A program made the translations under genes and the position numbers. Source: an uncultured Planctomycetia bacterium (GTDB lineage Bacteria; Planctomycetota; Phycisphaerae; Phycisphaerales; SM1A02). Taken from it: DNA of 64,000 bases. The stretch is taken from contig CALMPF010000020.1 in NCBI GenBank assembly GCA_937871505.1, positions 1-64,000 on the forward strand. The letters run 5' to 3'. The notes beneath the pieces are model-generated. The model saw nothing but the letters and a program-made list of their open reading frames with translations. It searched no databases and was not told where the DNA came from. Shown piece after piece: positions 23,268 through 35,320 of the stretch (position 1 is the first letter of the stretch; every line of letters starts with the position of its first letter).

Positions 23268-24551
23268 ATGCTGCGATGGTCACTCCCGCTCGGCTCGCTC
23301 CTCGGAGTCAGGATCTTCGTCCATTGGACGTTCCTGCTCCTCCTGGCGTTCTTCATGGCCCGCCCGCTTCTCTCGGGCGATCCTGATGCGGTGGCGGCAG
23401 CGCTGCGCACCGCGGGGTTCATCGTCGCGATCTTCGGCTGCGTGCTCCTGCACGAGCTCGGACACGCGCTTGCCGCCCGCCGCTTCGGCATCGGCACGCG
23501 CGACATCACGCTGCTGCCCATCGGCGGCGTGGCTCGGCTGGAGCGCATGCCCACGGAGCCCGTCCAGGAGCTCGTCGTCGCGCTCGCGGGTCCTGCGGTC
23601 AACGTGGCGATCGCCGCGATCCTCATCCCGCTGGCGATCGCCATCGACGGAGCGGGTCTTCTCGAGAGCCTCGGACAGGGCGCGCAGGCGGCATCCTCCT
23701 CGGCCGAGCTCGCGCAGGCAGGCGCGGCTGCTGCCGAGGAAGACCCCGCGCGCGCGACGGCCGCGGGCGCGGACGTCGCGGCGCTGCACCATGCCCACTT
23801 TCTTGCGGCGCTGGGGCTGGCGAACGTCTTTCTCGTCGTCTTCAACCTGATTCCCGCGCTGCCGATGGATGGCGGGCGGGTGCTGCGGGCGCTCCTGAGC
23901 ATGGGGATGGACCGCGGGCGCGCGACCGCGATCGCCGCGATGATCGGCCAGGGATTCGCGGTGCTCTTCGCGATCGTCGGCGTGATGAGCGGGAACTTCC
24001 TGCTGGTGCTCATCGCGTTCTTCGTCTTCCTCGCTGCCGGTGCGGAGGCGAGCTCGGAGCAGTTCCGCAGCTCGCTCGAAGGCCTCGACGTGCGCAGCGC
24101 GATCCTGACGCGATTCCGCGTGCTCCGCGCCGGCCAGCCGCTTCGCGACGCGGCCGCGGAGCTTCTTGCGGGCAGCCAGCAGGACTTCCCCGTCATCGCA
24201 GACGGGGCGAGCGAGGATCTCCGCATCGGCGACGTCGTCGGCATCCTGACCCGCGCCGCGCTGGTCCGGGCGGTCGCCGAGGGGCGGATCGACGCACCAA
24301 TCGCGGAGGCGATGACGCCCGGCTGTCCGGTGGCATGGGTCGGCGATGATCTTCAGCACGCGCTCGAGCGCGCCCGGGCAGCGGCCGAAGGGGGCATCCC
24401 CGCAGTCATCGTGGTCTCGGATCTGCGGTCCGAAGCGAGCGACCCGCGGCGGCCCGGGCGGATCGTCGGCATCGTCACGCCGGAGAACGTCTCGGAGCTT
24501 GTGCTGCTCCGCAGTGCTGCCCGCTCCGGAGCCGGTGCGCGGCAGCGATGA
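23268..24551 (+). CDS. Site-2 protease (M50, Rip-like) with CBS domains
   Basis: Intramembrane zinc metalloprotease of 427 residues. The N-terminal hydrophobic helices hold the active site HELGH (62-66, in CVLLHELGHALAARRFG), and the third ligand is Asp201 in NLIPALPMDGGR. Between them lies an Ala-rich loop (135-170). Residues ~265-420 form a pair of CBS domains (VGILTRAALVRAVAEGRI ... VGIVTPENVSEL) that would sense a nucleotide or stress signal. Proteins of this Rip type cleave membrane-bound regulators such as anti-sigma factors; the substrate here is unknown. TACCCT 10 nt before the ATG with no Shine-Dalgarno sequence suggests a leaderless or very short leader. Confidence 0.9.
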   Translation: MLRWSLPLGSLLGVRIFVHWTFLLLLAFFMARPLLSGDPDAVAAALRTAGFIVAIFGCVLLHELGHALAARRFGIGTRDITLLPIGGVARLERMPTEPVQELVVALAGPAVNVAIAAILIPLAIAIDGAGLLESLGQGAQAASSSAELAQAGAAAAEEDPARATAAGADVAALHHAHFLAALGLANVFLVVFNLIPALPMDGGRVLRALLSMGMDRGRATAIAAMIGQGFAVLFAIVGVMSGNFLLVLIAFFVFLAAGAEASSEQFRSSLEGLDVRSAILTRFRVLRAGQPLRDAAAELLAGSQQDFPVIADGASEDLRIGDVVGILTRAALVRAVAEGRIDAPIAEAMTPGCPVAWVGDDLQHALERARAAAEGGIPAVIVVSDLRSEASDPRRPGRIVGIVTPENVSELVLLRSAARSGAGARQR

Positions 24552-24730
24552 CGGCGAGAAGCTGTCGTCACCCCGGGGGGAGGCCGCGCCGCCGCCGACT
24601 GCGCGGGCCGAAACCGGCGGGTCGAGGAGCACCAAGCGACATGCTGATCGCCTGACTGGGGACTGCCCAGCGGGCTTGCGGCGGGCTCCGCGCGGCGGGC
24701 TCGCGGGGGGCTCCTCGGAGGGGGCATCGC

Positions 24731-24790
24731 GGGGGCACCGCCGGGCGGATACGCCGGGGGTACCGCCGGGGGATACGCCGGGGGGATAGC
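24731..24790. repeat. 24/25-bp tandem repeat
   Basis: Units at 24731-24755 and 24756-24779 (GGGGGYACCGCCGGGSGGATACGCC, the second one base shorter) and a third partial unit follow the M50 gene. The rest of the 380-bp gap shows no other structure apart from the promoter at 24896. Confidence 0.65.
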
Positions 24791-24895
24791 AAGATCAGCG
24801 GCCCCGGACGGAAGCGCGCGTGCCGCGGGGAGTCGCGCGGGGCCGCGTTCGGACTCCGGGAACCGGTTCTGCGCCGCTGTTCATGCAGGAAGCGC

Positions 24896-24924
24896 TTGCG
24901 AACTCGCAGCCCGCTCGCCAGAAT
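24896..24924 (+). promoter_or_regulatory. Promoter directly abutting a start codon
   Basis: TTGCGA (24896-24901), a 17-bp spacer and CAGAAT (24919-24924) lie only 6 nt before the ATG at 24931, so transcription would begin at or next to the start codon (leaderless mRNA). Confidence 0.45.
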
Positions 24925-24930
24925 CACGGC

Positions 24931-26432
24931 ATGGGACGAGGGAGCCTGTGGGCGGGTGGGGCCTGTGGCGTTGCTGCGCTGGCGATCGGAGCGTGGGTGT
25001 GGCAGCGCACGCCTGCGCAGCAGGAGGGCGGGCTTCTCCTCGATGGACGATCCCGAGCCGGCTCGATCTCCGCAGTCGCCGCTGTCGCGCGGGTCGTCAT
25101 CGAGCCGCCTCTCCCCGCGGTCGCGCTCGATCGCACGACGGCGGCGGGGCGGGTGATTCTCGCGCAGGTCGGCGCGGTGCGCGAGCAGCCGGAGAGCCCG
25201 CAGGCGTGGTACCGCCTGGGTCTGGCGTATCAGGCCAGCAACGACATGCTGCTCGCCCGGCAGTGCATGGAGCAGGCTGCCGAGATCGACGCTGACGCGC
25301 CGAGGCCGCGCTATCACCTCGCGCTGATCGCCGATCACGCGGGCGAGATCGAGCGTGCGATGGAGGCGATGGAGGCTGCGCTGGCGCGGGCGCCGCGCTA
25401 TGCCCCGGGCTTCGTGCGGCTTGGCGAGTGGCACCTTGAGCGCGACGATCTCGACGCCGCTCAGGCGAGCTTCGAACGCGCGCTGGAGCTCGAGCCGCAC
25501 TCGGTGCGCGCCCTTGCCGGCGTCGCCCGCGTCGCGCTCGGGCGCGAGGATCCGGAAGGCGCCGAGCGGGTCCTTGCGCCGGCGGTGCGACGCGGCGTTT
25601 CCGATCCGGCGCTTCATCGGGCGTACGGCGCGGCCCTCCAGCGTCTCGGGCGCGACGCGGAGGCTGAGGCGAGCCTCCTCGTCGCGCGGCGTCCGGAGCG
25701 TCCGCTGGCCGATCCGTGGCTCGCCGAGATGGACGAGTTCAGGGTCGACGTCCGGACACGGATGGAACAGGCGGAGCAGCTTGTCAGAGCGGGCCGCGCC
25801 GCGCAGGCGGTTCCTCTGCTCCTCGAGCTGCGCCGCGAGCAGCCGGAGAACGTCGGCGTCGTGGCCAATCTCGCGGTCGCCTATCGCGAGGCGGGCGACG
25901 CGCCGCGGGCGGTCGCGCTGCTTGAGCGCGAACTGCGCCGGACCCCTGGCGCCTGGCAGCTCCATTACAACCTCGCGCTTCTGCGCTACCACCGCCTTCC
26001 GAAGCAGGAGCCGGGCGAGCGCAGGACACCGGAGGAGCTTGCGGCGATCATTCCGCACGTCGATGCGGCGCTGCGGCTGAATGCGGCGCATGCGCCGTCA
26101 TGGGCGCTGCGCGGCGATCTGCACGCCGCGTGCGGCGACCACGGCGCCGCCGCCGAGGCGTTCCGCCAGGCGGCGATCTCGGATCCCATGAACGTGGAGT
26201 GGCTGCTCAGGCAGGGCGATGCAGAGCTGGCAGCGGGGAATCGCGAGGTGGCGATCGCCACGTATCGCCGGGCGGCGACGCTCTTCCCGAGCGCTCCGGC
26301 GGCGGCGCGGCGGCTTGCCGAGGCGACGGCGATCCGCCCGCGCAGCGGCGCGGAGCCGCCGCTGCGCGACGCGGCGCTCCTGATCCAGTCGGAGCTGGTC
26401 GCCTCAGAGCCGGGGCCCGCCGGAGCGGCGCG

Positions 26433-26436
<4 letters not shown>
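24931..26436 (+). CDS. Membrane-anchored TPR protein
   Basis: Protein of 501 residues. The N-terminal anchor or uncleaved signal (LWAGGACGVAALAIGAWVW) is followed by many TPR units: WYRLGLAYQASNDMLLARQC, PRYHLALIADHAGEIERAME, PGFVRLGEWHLERDDLDAAQ, ALHRAYGAALQRLGRDAEAE and more up to the C-terminus. Such repeats scaffold protein complexes in the periplasm. It overlaps the CRTAC gene by TTGA, a pairing common in planctomycetes and acidobacteria, so the two products probably work together. The start was chosen from the promoter and the membrane segment; the frame is open upstream. Confidence 0.85.
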
Positions 26437-28484
<2,048 letters not shown>

Positions 28485-28615
28485 GGGGCTCCGCCGCCGG
28501 ATCGCTCGATCGAGCAGCGCGTCGCGCTTCGAGGCCCTCCGAGGCGTCGCCGAGCGCGGAGGGCAGGTGCGAGCCGGAGGGCGCGTCGGGGGTCGCTCCC
28601 TGCCGCAGCGTCCCG

Positions 28616-28655
28616 TCCCGCTCGGCGCTCCCGGAGGTCTCGGCGCCGAGCGGGA
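28616..28655 (+). terminator. 12-bp inverted repeat after CRTAC gene
   Basis: TCCCGCTCGGCG (28616-28627) and CGCCGAGCGGGA (28644-28655) pair perfectly with a 16-nt loop, about 130 nt after the stop. No T-run. It is probably the end of the TPR-CRTAC transcript. Confidence 0.45.
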
Positions 28656-28802
28656 TCGGGGCGGGAAGGCTGCCGATTCGACGGACCGTCGGACTCTGCG
28701 GGGTTTCGCTACGCTGCCCGTCCCATGAGACCCGCGACTTGCCCCATCGATGACGGCGCCCGCTCTGGGACCGGCCTGCGGCCCGTTCCGGGCGGAGGAT
28801 CC

Positions 28803-29321
28803 GTGCATGCGGCGCCGGACGCGCTGCCGGCGATCGCGTCGCCGCGCCGAGCGGCGGCGCTCGCCGCACGCGCCCTCGGCGCCGCGGCGGTCGTGCTGGC
28901 GCTCGCCGCGTGCACGACGCGGTCGGCGATCTACGAGGGCCGCGCCGCGGACACGGTCTGGGTTGCGATGAAGGCGGCGGCGGAGAATCCGCGCTACGAC
29001 GACTGGCACGTCATCCAGAACGACGTCTACGCGGACGAGGCGATCCGGCAGGTGCACATCTATCGGCGCCTGCGCCGCGACGTCGTCGGGCCGGGCGTCC
29101 AGCCGTTCAGGCAGGATGCCGAGTACCGGCTCCGCGCGAGCTTGGGGGAGGCGAAGTCCGGCGATCCGGAAGTCACCGTCGTAAGCCGCGACTCCGCGAT
29201 CCCCGCGCACGCCTGGAGCGAGATCGAGCGCTATCTCGACGAGATCGACGAGCTGATGGGCGGAGACCCGACCATCGATCGCATCTCGCCGACCGGCTCG
29301 CGTTCCGGGGCCGCCGAGTAA
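28803..29321 (+). CDS. Small lipoprotein, unknown
   Basis: Protein of 172 residues with basic n-region (SPRRAAALAAR), hydrophobic core and lipobox VVLALAAC, then a mature domain of ~135 residues with alternating strands and helices (DTVWVAMKAAAENPRYDDWH; VTVVSRDSAIPAHAWSEIER). No enzyme motif; envelope-attached. GGAGG just before GTG 28803, together with the signal-peptide geometry, favours this start. The ATG at 28725, with a TACGCT box 9 nt before it, is the alternative and would give a 26-residue longer leader. Confidence 0.72.
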   Translation: MHAAPDALPAIASPRRAAALAARALGAAAVVLALAACTTRSAIYEGRAADTVWVAMKAAAENPRYDDWHVIQNDVYADEAIRQVHIYRRLRRDVVGPGVQPFRQDAEYRLRASLGEAKSGDPEVTVVSRDSAIPAHAWSEIERYLDEIDELMGGDPTIDRISPTGSRSGAAE

Positions 29322-29417
29322 ACTCCCGATCGCGCTCTGCGCGCATCGTTCTTCTGCCCGCGTCTCGAACCCGGCCCCGGCCTCCCGCGCCGAGGCGTGC
29401 CCTGGAGATTGCACCCC

Positions 29418-30809
29418 ATGCCGACCTCGATCACGATGACTCCCTCCGGCCTCAGCGTGCCGGATGAACCCTACATCCCGTACATCGAGGGCGACGGAAC
29501 CGGGCCGGACATCTGGCGTGCCTCGGTGCGGGTCTTCGACGCGGCGGTCGCGAGGGCCTACGGCGGGAAGCGGCGCATCCACTGGTTCGAGGTGCTCGCG
29601 GGAGAGAAGGCGTTCAATGCCACGGGCAACTGGCTTCCCGACGCGACGCTCGATGCGTTCAGGAAGCACCTCGTCGGGATCAAGGGGCCGCTGACGACGC
29701 CGGTCGGCGGCGGCATCCGCTCGCTCAACGTCGCGCTGCGGCAGATCCTCGATCTCTACGTCTGCCTTCGGCCCGTCCGCTACTTCAAGGGCGTCCCCAG
29801 TCCCGTGAAGCGCCCCGAGGACGTCGACATGGTGATCTTCCGGGAGAACACCGAAGACATCTATGCGGGCGTCGAATGGGAGGCGGAGAGCGACGGCGCG
29901 AAGAAGCTCGTCGCGTTCCTTCAGGGCGAGATGGGGGTGAAGAAGATCCGCTTCCCGGCGACGAGCGGCGTCGGCATCAAGCCGGTGTCGCGGGAGGGGT
30001 CCGAGAGGCTGATCCGCGCCGCCATTGAGTACGCGCTCCGCGAGGGCCGCCGAAGCGTGACCTTCGTGCACAAGGGCAACATCATGAAGTTCACCGAGGG
30101 GGCGTTCCGCGACTGGGGGTACGCGCTCGCCTCCCGCGAGTTCCGCGAGCAGACGGTGAGCGAGCGGGAGACCTGGATCCTCGGAAACGCGGAGGCGAAG
30201 CCGGGGCTCTCCGCCGAGGAGAACGCCCGCATGATCGATCCCGGGTACGACATGATGACCCCGGAGCAGCGAAGCGCCGTGATCGCCGAGGTCGAGGCGG
30301 CGCTGCGGCTGCGGGCGACCCACGGCGAGAGCCGGTGGAAGAAGAAGCTCCTGATCCGCGACTCGATCGCCGACATCACGCTCCAGCAGGTCCTCACCCG
30401 CGCGAAGGACTTCGACGTGATCGCGACGATGAACCTCAACGGCGACTACCTCTCCGACGCCCTCGCGGCGCAGGTGGGCGGCATCGGCATCGCGCCCGGC
30501 GCGAACATCAACTACTCGACCGGCCACGCGATCTTCGAGGCGACCCACGGCACGGCGCCCAAGTACGCCAACCTGGACAAGGTCAACCCCGGCAGCGTGA
30601 TCCTCTCCGGCGAGATGATGCTCCGCTACATGGGGTGGGTCGAGGCCGCCGACCTCATCATCGCCGGCATGGACGGAGCCATCGGCGCCCGCACGGTCAC
30701 CTACGACTTCGAGCGCCTCATGACCGGGGCGACCCTGGTGAAGTGCTCGGAGTTCGCCGACCGGATCATCGAGCACATGGGCGCTGCCGCGCCGGTTGGC
30801 GCCGCATGA
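29418..30809 (+). CDS. icd: NADP-dependent isocitrate dehydrogenase
   Basis: TCA-cycle enzyme that oxidises and decarboxylates isocitrate to 2-oxoglutarate. The 463-residue length is near the usual bacterial 415-430 plus a small N-terminal extension. Motifs: [12 protein letters not shown] at the start, substrate loop [10 protein letters not shown] (Ser102, Asn104, Arg108), [26 protein letters not shown] (catalytic Lys), [17 protein letters not shown] with metal-binding Asp residues, and [11 protein letters not shown] for NADP. Ser102 is where the E. coli enzyme is phosphorylated, so such control is possible, though no kinase is nearby. The stop overlaps the next ATG (ATGA). Confidence 0.95.
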   Translation: MPTSITMTPSGLSVPDEPYIPYIEGDGTGPDIWRASVRVFDAAVARAYGGKRRIHWFEVLAGEKAFNATGNWLPDATLDAFRKHLVGIKGPLTTPVGGGIRSLNVALRQILDLYVCLRPVRYFKGVPSPVKRPEDVDMVIFRENTEDIYAGVEWEAESDGAKKLVAFLQGEMGVKKIRFPATSGVGIKPVSREGSERLIRAAIEYALREGRRSVTFVHKGNIMKFTEGAFRDWGYALASREFREQTVSERETWILGNAEAKPGLSAEENARMIDPGYDMMTPEQRSAVIAEVEAALRLRATHGESRWKKKLLIRDSIADITLQQVLTRAKDFDVIATMNLNGDYLSDALAAQVGGIGIAPGANINYSTGHAIFEATHGTAPKYANLDKVNPGSVILSGEMMLRYMGWVEAADLIIAGMDGAIGARTVTYDFERLMTGATLVKCSEFADRIIEHMGAAAPVGAA

Positions 30810-31654
30810 GCGCCGATCGCGGGCAGGCGCCCTCCGAGGAGTCCGACGGAACGTCCGCGGAAGTCTCCGGCGCCGCGCCGTCGGCGGGGTACCCGCCGAG
30901 GCTGATCCTCTCGACCGCGCTCGCCATCGCCTGGCTGACGCTGCCGGCGCTGGCCGGCTTCTATCTGATCGCCAGGATCGGGGCGGTGAACGAATGGCTG
31001 GCCGCCCGCGGCGATGCGGGGCTCTGGGTCTTCGGCGGTCTCTTCGCCCTGGCCAGCGGCTTCGGCCTGCTTCCGACGTACGCCTGCGCGGTCCTCGGGG
31101 GCTGGGCGTTCGGGTTCGGCAACGGCATCGCGGCAGCGCTGGCGGGATTCCTCGGCGGTGCGACGATCGGGTTCGCGATTTCGCGGCTCGTCGGTGGCGA
31201 CGCGATCCGCCAGCGCATCGACCGGCACCCGCGGGCGGGGCTCTACCGGAGCGTCTTCGTCGAGCGCGGCTTCGCGCGGACGCTCGGCGTCGTCGCCCTG
31301 CTGCGCATGCCGCCGAACTCGCCCTTCGCGCTGACGAACCTCGCGATGGCGGGGGCCGGCGTGCGCTACCTTCCCTTCGCGCTCGGAACCGCGGCGGGGA
31401 TGCTCCCCCGGACGGCGGTGATGGTCGCCGTCGGCGCCGCAGGGCGCGCCAGCGGGGCTGCGGATCTCCAGTCGGTGGCGCAGAACAAGGGCGTCTGGTT
31501 CCTGATCACCGCGGTGATCGCGTCGATCGCGGTGCTCGCGATCCTCGGGGCCGTCGGCAGCGCCGCCGTCAGGCGTCTCGAGGCGTCCAGTCGGGCAGGC
31601 GGCGCTCCTCGGAGCCTGCGCGACGGAGAGCCTTCAGCCTCCCCGAGATCGTGA
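30806..31654 (+). CDS. TVP38/TMEM64 (VTT-domain) membrane protein
   Basis: Integral membrane protein of 282 residues with about six hydrophobic segments. The VTT core is visible in [39 protein letters not shown] and [20 protein letters not shown], followed by the basic [13 protein letters not shown] region. Members of this DedA-like superfamily act in lipid flipping or ion transport across the inner membrane. Both ends are soluble (Ser/Glu-rich start, Arg/Ser-rich end). It overlaps the icd stop by 4 bp, so the two are co-transcribed, but no functional link is evident. Confidence 0.85.
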   Translation: MSADRGQAPSEESDGTSAEVSGAAPSAGYPPRLILSTALAIAWLTLPALAGFYLIARIGAVNEWLAARGDAGLWVFGGLFALASGFGLLPTYACAVLGGWAFGFGNGIAAALAGFLGGATIGFAISRLVGGDAIRQRIDRHPRAGLYRSVFVERGFARTLGVVALLRMPPNSPFALTNLAMAGAGVRYLPFALGTAAGMLPRTAVMVAVGAAGRASGAADLQSVAQNKGVWFLITAVIASIAVLAILGAVGSAAVRRLEASSRAGGAPRSLRDGEPSASPRS

Positions 31655-32075
31655 GTCCGGGAGATCATCTCGGGGTCCGTCGCCGCGACCCTCTACGAAC
31701 TCGATGAACTCGACGAGCTCGATCAGCTCGATCGCTCGAGCGGACGAGGCTCGGCTGCCCGAGGAGCTCACGGCGATCGCGGCGAGAGCGAAGGACGCCG
31801 CGGCCGGTCCCTTCGGCCCGAACGTCCGCGGCGCCGAGTTTCGCGAGCAACTGCGTCGGCCCTTGGAGCTGAAGATCCGGAGCATGCCGGGCGCCCGAGC
31901 CGGCGCCGCGCGGTTCGGTGACGCAGCGTCCTCGCGCCGCAGCCGGCGCCGCGGAGCCGCCAGGGGATCCGTCGCGGACGGCTCGGACGGCGCGCAATCC
32001 GCAGGGTCCTCGAGCGATCGTGCGACGCCGAAACCGCGCTCCGATGGCACCACCGTCGCGGCTGCGCGGTGCGGT
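31655..32075. other. Convergent gap with 9-bp tandem units
   Basis: No convincing gene in 421 bp between convergent stops. Four 9-bp units (consensus GARCTCGAY) run from 31697 to 31732. An antisense reading frame through them gives IELIELVEFIEF but overlaps the DUF1275 gene and lacks other support. Confidence 0.5.
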
Positions 32076-33326
32076 TCACTCGGACGGGCGATCGTGCTGC
32101 GCCTCCTCCTCGAGGATGCAGATTCCCCGGGCGACGGCGAGCTCGAAGTCGGTGCAGCAGTCGACCTGGCGCAGGCGCTCGCCGGCACCGAGGGACCGGA
32201 GCTTCTCGAGCCTCGACGCGTCGATCCCTGCGAGCACGATGCGTCGGCCGTCGAGGGCGAGGCGATCAAGCAGGCTGCCGAGCGTCCGCGCGGCCTGTTC
32301 GCCGAGTCGGGCCATCGGCGCGACGTCGAGGACGACCAGGCGAACGCTCGGAGGCAGCCGCTGGGCCCACGCGACGAGATCGGGGAGGCGGTGCGAGCGC
32401 CCCCCGTCCGCTGCGCCTTCGAGCTCGGTTCGGCTTGGCCGGAGGTGGTAGATCGCCAGGCCTTCCGGCAGCCCGAGGTCGGCGCTCGCGACCGGCGACC
32501 GCTCGATCTCGGCGATCGGGACGCGGAGGTCCTGCACGATCACCACGACCAGGAAGAGCACCGGCGGGAACATCGCGAACGCGGGAGTCCAGCCGAAGAC
32601 GACCGTGCCGAGGAGGGCGCCGAGGACGAACGAGCCGAGGACCGAGCCGAGGAGCGCCAGGCGCATGAGCGGCCCGCGTCCGCCGTCGTGCGGACCCTCC
32701 GCGCCCGGCCGCGACGGGGCTCCGCCCTCCCCGCGCCGCCCTGGATCGACGCGCGACCAGAGCAGTTGGGCGGCCTCGAGACCGAGGTCGGTGAGCACGC
32801 CGGTGACGTGGGTGGTGCGGACCACGCCGCCGGAGATCCGCGTGATCGTGGCGTTCTGAAGCCCCATCGCCAGCGATCCGATCAGCAGGAGCGGCATCAG
32901 GTCCAGAAGCGACTCGGCGCCTGGATCGGGGCGCGGCGCCGCGCCGAAGATCGACCCGGCGGGCGCGAGTCCGCTCGCGGAGAGCCGGATCTCGAGTCCC
33001 ACCGCGAAGGTCGCCAGCAGCACCGTCTCGATCGCCATCGGGAGGACGTAGATCGACTCCCAGCGCCGGCGCCGGCCGAGCTCGGTGGCGAGGCCGGAGA
33101 TCGTCGCCCCGGCCAGGAAGGCCAGCAGGATCGCGGCGGCGGAGAGGGCGAGTCCCCATGCAGCCTCGCCGACGTCGCGCCCGAGCTGCGAGGCGGTCCC
33201 CGTGACATGCGAGATCGCCGAGCCGCAGGCGATCAGGGCGACGATGTTGGAGTATCCGGCGACCCAGGCGAGCGTGATGGCCAGCCGCGCCTGCTGGACG
33301 AAGGAGTGGGCCGGCGCCGCGAACAT
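32076..33326 (-). CDS. DUF1275 (YoaK-like) membrane protein fused to STAS-like domain
   Basis: Protein of 416 residues. The N-terminal ~260 residues have six or so membrane helices with the YoaK/DUF1275 pattern: LAWVAGYSNIVALIACG, then SHVTGTASQLGRDVGEAAWG, then a second half with MGLQNATITRISGGVVRTTH and VTGVLTDLGLE. After a hydrophilic linker and two more helices, a soluble C-terminus (VRLVVLDVAPMARLGEQAAR, then LDRLALDGRRIVLAGI) has the strand-helix order of an STAS domain, as in SulP transporters. The fusion suggests that nucleotide or protein binding gates the channel-like part. ATG 33326 was chosen where homology begins; the longer frame is not coding. Confidence 0.8.
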   Translation of the reverse strand: MFAAPAHSFVQQARLAITLAWVAGYSNIVALIACGSAISHVTGTASQLGRDVGEAAWGLALSAAAILLAFLAGATISGLATELGRRRRWESIYVLPMAIETVLLATFAVGLEIRLSASGLAPAGSIFGAAPRPDPGAESLLDLMPLLLIGSLAMGLQNATITRISGGVVRTTHVTGVLTDLGLEAAQLLWSRVDPGRRGEGGAPSRPGAEGPHDGGRGPLMRLALLGSVLGSFVLGALLGTVVFGWTPAFAMFPPVLFLVVVIVQDLRVPIAEIERSPVASADLGLPEGLAIYHLRPSRTELEGAADGGRSHRLPDLVAWAQRLPPSVRLVVLDVAPMARLGEQAARTLGSLLDRLALDGRRIVLAGIDASRLEKLRSLGAGERLRQVDCCTDFELAVARGICILEEEAQHDRPSE

Positions 33327-33388
33327 CGTCGCTCCGAGCGTAGCAGCGCCCGATGACGGCCGATCTGGCCGCGAGCGCCCGGCTCCGC

Positions 33389-35230
33389 TCAGGTCAGGTA
33401 TGCCTTCGTCACGTACTGCTGCATCATCCGCTGCGTCGTGAAGAAGGACCCGTTGATCGCGATGGCGTTGCGCATCACGCGGAGGTAGTCCTCGGTCCGC
33501 TGCGCGTACATCGGGACGATGAGGTTCTCGAGCTTGTCGTAGAGCGAGGCCGCGTCGGAGGCATTGCGGGCCTCGTCGCTCGGGGCGTGCATGTCGACGG
33601 AGCGCGCTCCGGAGCTCCAGTCGTCCGCGCCGATCGCCCACCCCGTGACCCCTTCGACGCAGCCCTCGAGCCACCAGCCATCGAGCGTGCTCAGGCTCGG
33701 AACGCCGTTGAGCGCAGCCTTCATCCCGCTGGTGCCGGAGGCCTCGAGCGGCGGCTGCGGCGTATTGAGCCAGAGGTCGACTCCGGGAATCAGCACCTGC
33801 GCCAGCGCCATGTCGTAGTTGGGCAGGTAGACCGCGGCGACATCCGTCCGGAGCGAGTCGAAGGCGGCGACGATGCGCTTGATCATCTCCTTGCCGCCGT
33901 GGTCGTTGGGATGCGCCTTGCCGGCGAAGACGAGCTGGATCCGCCCGACGTCGCGGGAGATGCGCCGCAGCCGGTCGAGGTCGGAGAGGATCAGCTCGGC
34001 CCGCTTGTAGGCCGTCGCCCGCCGGGCGAAGCCGATCGTGAAGGTCTGCGTCTCGAAGCCGGCGTTCGTGCGCCAGTTCACCAGGTCGATGAGCGTCCGC
34101 TTGGCGCGGCGGTGCGCCTCGCGCAGCAGCGCCAGATCGATCTTGTGGGCCGAGCGCAGCGAGAAGTTGTCCTGGCGCCATCCGGGAAGCTGCGCATCGA
34201 AGAGCTCGGCGAAGGGCTTGCAGACCCACGTCGGCGCGTGGACGCCGTTGGTGATCGAGTCGATCGGATACTGCCCGAAGAGCGCCCGCGAGACCTCGCC
34301 GTGACGCTTGGCGACGCCGTTGATGAACCTGCTCAGCGAGAAGCCGAGGAAGGTCATGTTCAGCATCCCGTCCGGACAGATGCCGGCGCCGCAGCGGGGA
34401 TCGCCGAGGGTGGCGAAGAGCGACGGTTCGAGCTCGCTGCGGACGAGATCGAGATCGAACTTGTCGTGTCCCGCCGCGACCGGGGTGTGCGTCGTGAAGA
34501 CGCCGCGGCGGCGGACGGCTTCGAGGAGCCGGGGCTCCGACGGGGGCATTCCCGCGACCTCCGACTCCTCGCGAAGCAGTTCGAGCACCAGCAGCGCGGC
34601 ATGCCCTTCGTTCATGTGGCAGTGGTCGATCCGTCGGTACCCGAGCGCCCTGAGCATCCGCACGCCGCCGACGCCGAGCACGATCTCCTGCGCGAAGCGG
34701 CCCGGCGCGTCGCTGCGATAGAGCTTGCGGGTGATGGCCCGGTCGGCCTCCGAGTTCTCCGGCAGATCGCTGTCGAGCATGAAGACGGGCACGACGTGGC
34801 CGGCGGCGCCGCGCACGTCATACCGCCACGCCCGGAGCTGGACCGTCCTTCCCGCGATCGTCACCGAGGCCCGCGCCGGCGTGAGGCGCATGTGCTCGAG
34901 CGGATCCCACTGCGTCGCATCCTCGACCTGCCAGCCATCGGCAAGCAGCGACTGGAAGAAGTACCCCTCGCGGTGCAGCAGCGTCACCGCCGCCATGTCG
35001 ATGCCGAGATCGGCGGCGGCGCGGATCGAGTCTCCCGCGAGGATGCCGAGGCCTCCCGCGTAGGTCGGGATGTTCGGATCGAGCCCGATCTCCATCGAGA
35101 AGTACGCGACCGCCAGCCGCTGCACGCGCAGGAAGGCCTCTCCGTCGGGGTTCTCGATGGACCCCGGCGCGGCCGGAGCGAAGTCTGCCGGGCCTGTGAC
35201 CGGGGCGGCGGCTGCGAATGTCTCGATCAT
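33389..35230 (-). CDS. glgP: Alpha-glucan (glycogen) phosphorylase, short bacterial type
   Basis: GT35 enzyme of 613 residues that releases glucose-1-phosphate from alpha-1,4-glucan using pyridoxal phosphate. The N-terminus AVAYFSMEIGLDPNIPTYAG and GGLGILAGDSIRAAADLG mark the short TIGR02094-type phosphorylases. Downstream are HCHMNEGHAALLVLELL, FTTHTPVAAGHDKF, SITNGVHAPTW and, near the end, EASGTSGMKAALNG, in which Lys504 should carry the cofactor. It is shorter than E. coli GlgP (about 815) as expected for this subgroup. The ATG at 35230 lies 90 bp from the divergent dehydrogenase start; AGTGTA at 35282-35287 read in reverse gives a TACACT -10-like box. Confidence 0.93.
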   Translation of the reverse strand: MIETFAAAAPVTGPADFAPAAPGSIENPDGEAFLRVQRLAVAYFSMEIGLDPNIPTYAGGLGILAGDSIRAAADLGIDMAAVTLLHREGYFFQSLLADGWQVEDATQWDPLEHMRLTPARASVTIAGRTVQLRAWRYDVRGAAGHVVPVFMLDSDLPENSEADRAITRKLYRSDAPGRFAQEIVLGVGGVRMLRALGYRRIDHCHMNEGHAALLVLELLREESEVAGMPPSEPRLLEAVRRRGVFTTHTPVAAGHDKFDLDLVRSELEPSLFATLGDPRCGAGICPDGMLNMTFLGFSLSRFINGVAKRHGEVSRALFGQYPIDSITNGVHAPTWVCKPFAELFDAQLPGWRQDNFSLRSAHKIDLALLREAHRRAKRTLIDLVNWRTNAGFETQTFTIGFARRATAYKRAELILSDLDRLRRISRDVGRIQLVFAGKAHPNDHGGKEMIKRIVAAFDSLRTDVAAVYLPNYDMALAQVLIPGVDLWLNTPQPPLEASGTSGMKAALNGVPSLSTLDGWWLEGCVEGVTGWAIGADDWSSGARSVDMHAPSDEARNASDAASLYDKLENLIVPMYAQRTEDYLRVMRNAIAINGSFFTTQRMMQQYVTKAYLT

Positions 35231-35320
35231 GGGCGAGGGCGGGTTCGGTGAAGCTGGCGGGGCGGTTGCGGGTGGATCGTGAGTGTAACGCGACCGCCCG
35301 TTTCGTCGTACGCTTGCTCG

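Noticed and set aside
22715-23850. Overlapping Arg/Ser-rich open frames around 22.7-23.9 kb
   Set aside because: They run through the repeat spacer and the M50 gene without signatures; only the M50 frame has catalytic motifs.
31634-32269. Minus-strand open frame with IELIELVEFIEF repeat
   Set aside because: It overlaps the end of the DUF1275-STAS gene in another frame and its Ile/Glu/Leu pattern is only the 9-bp DNA repeat translated.
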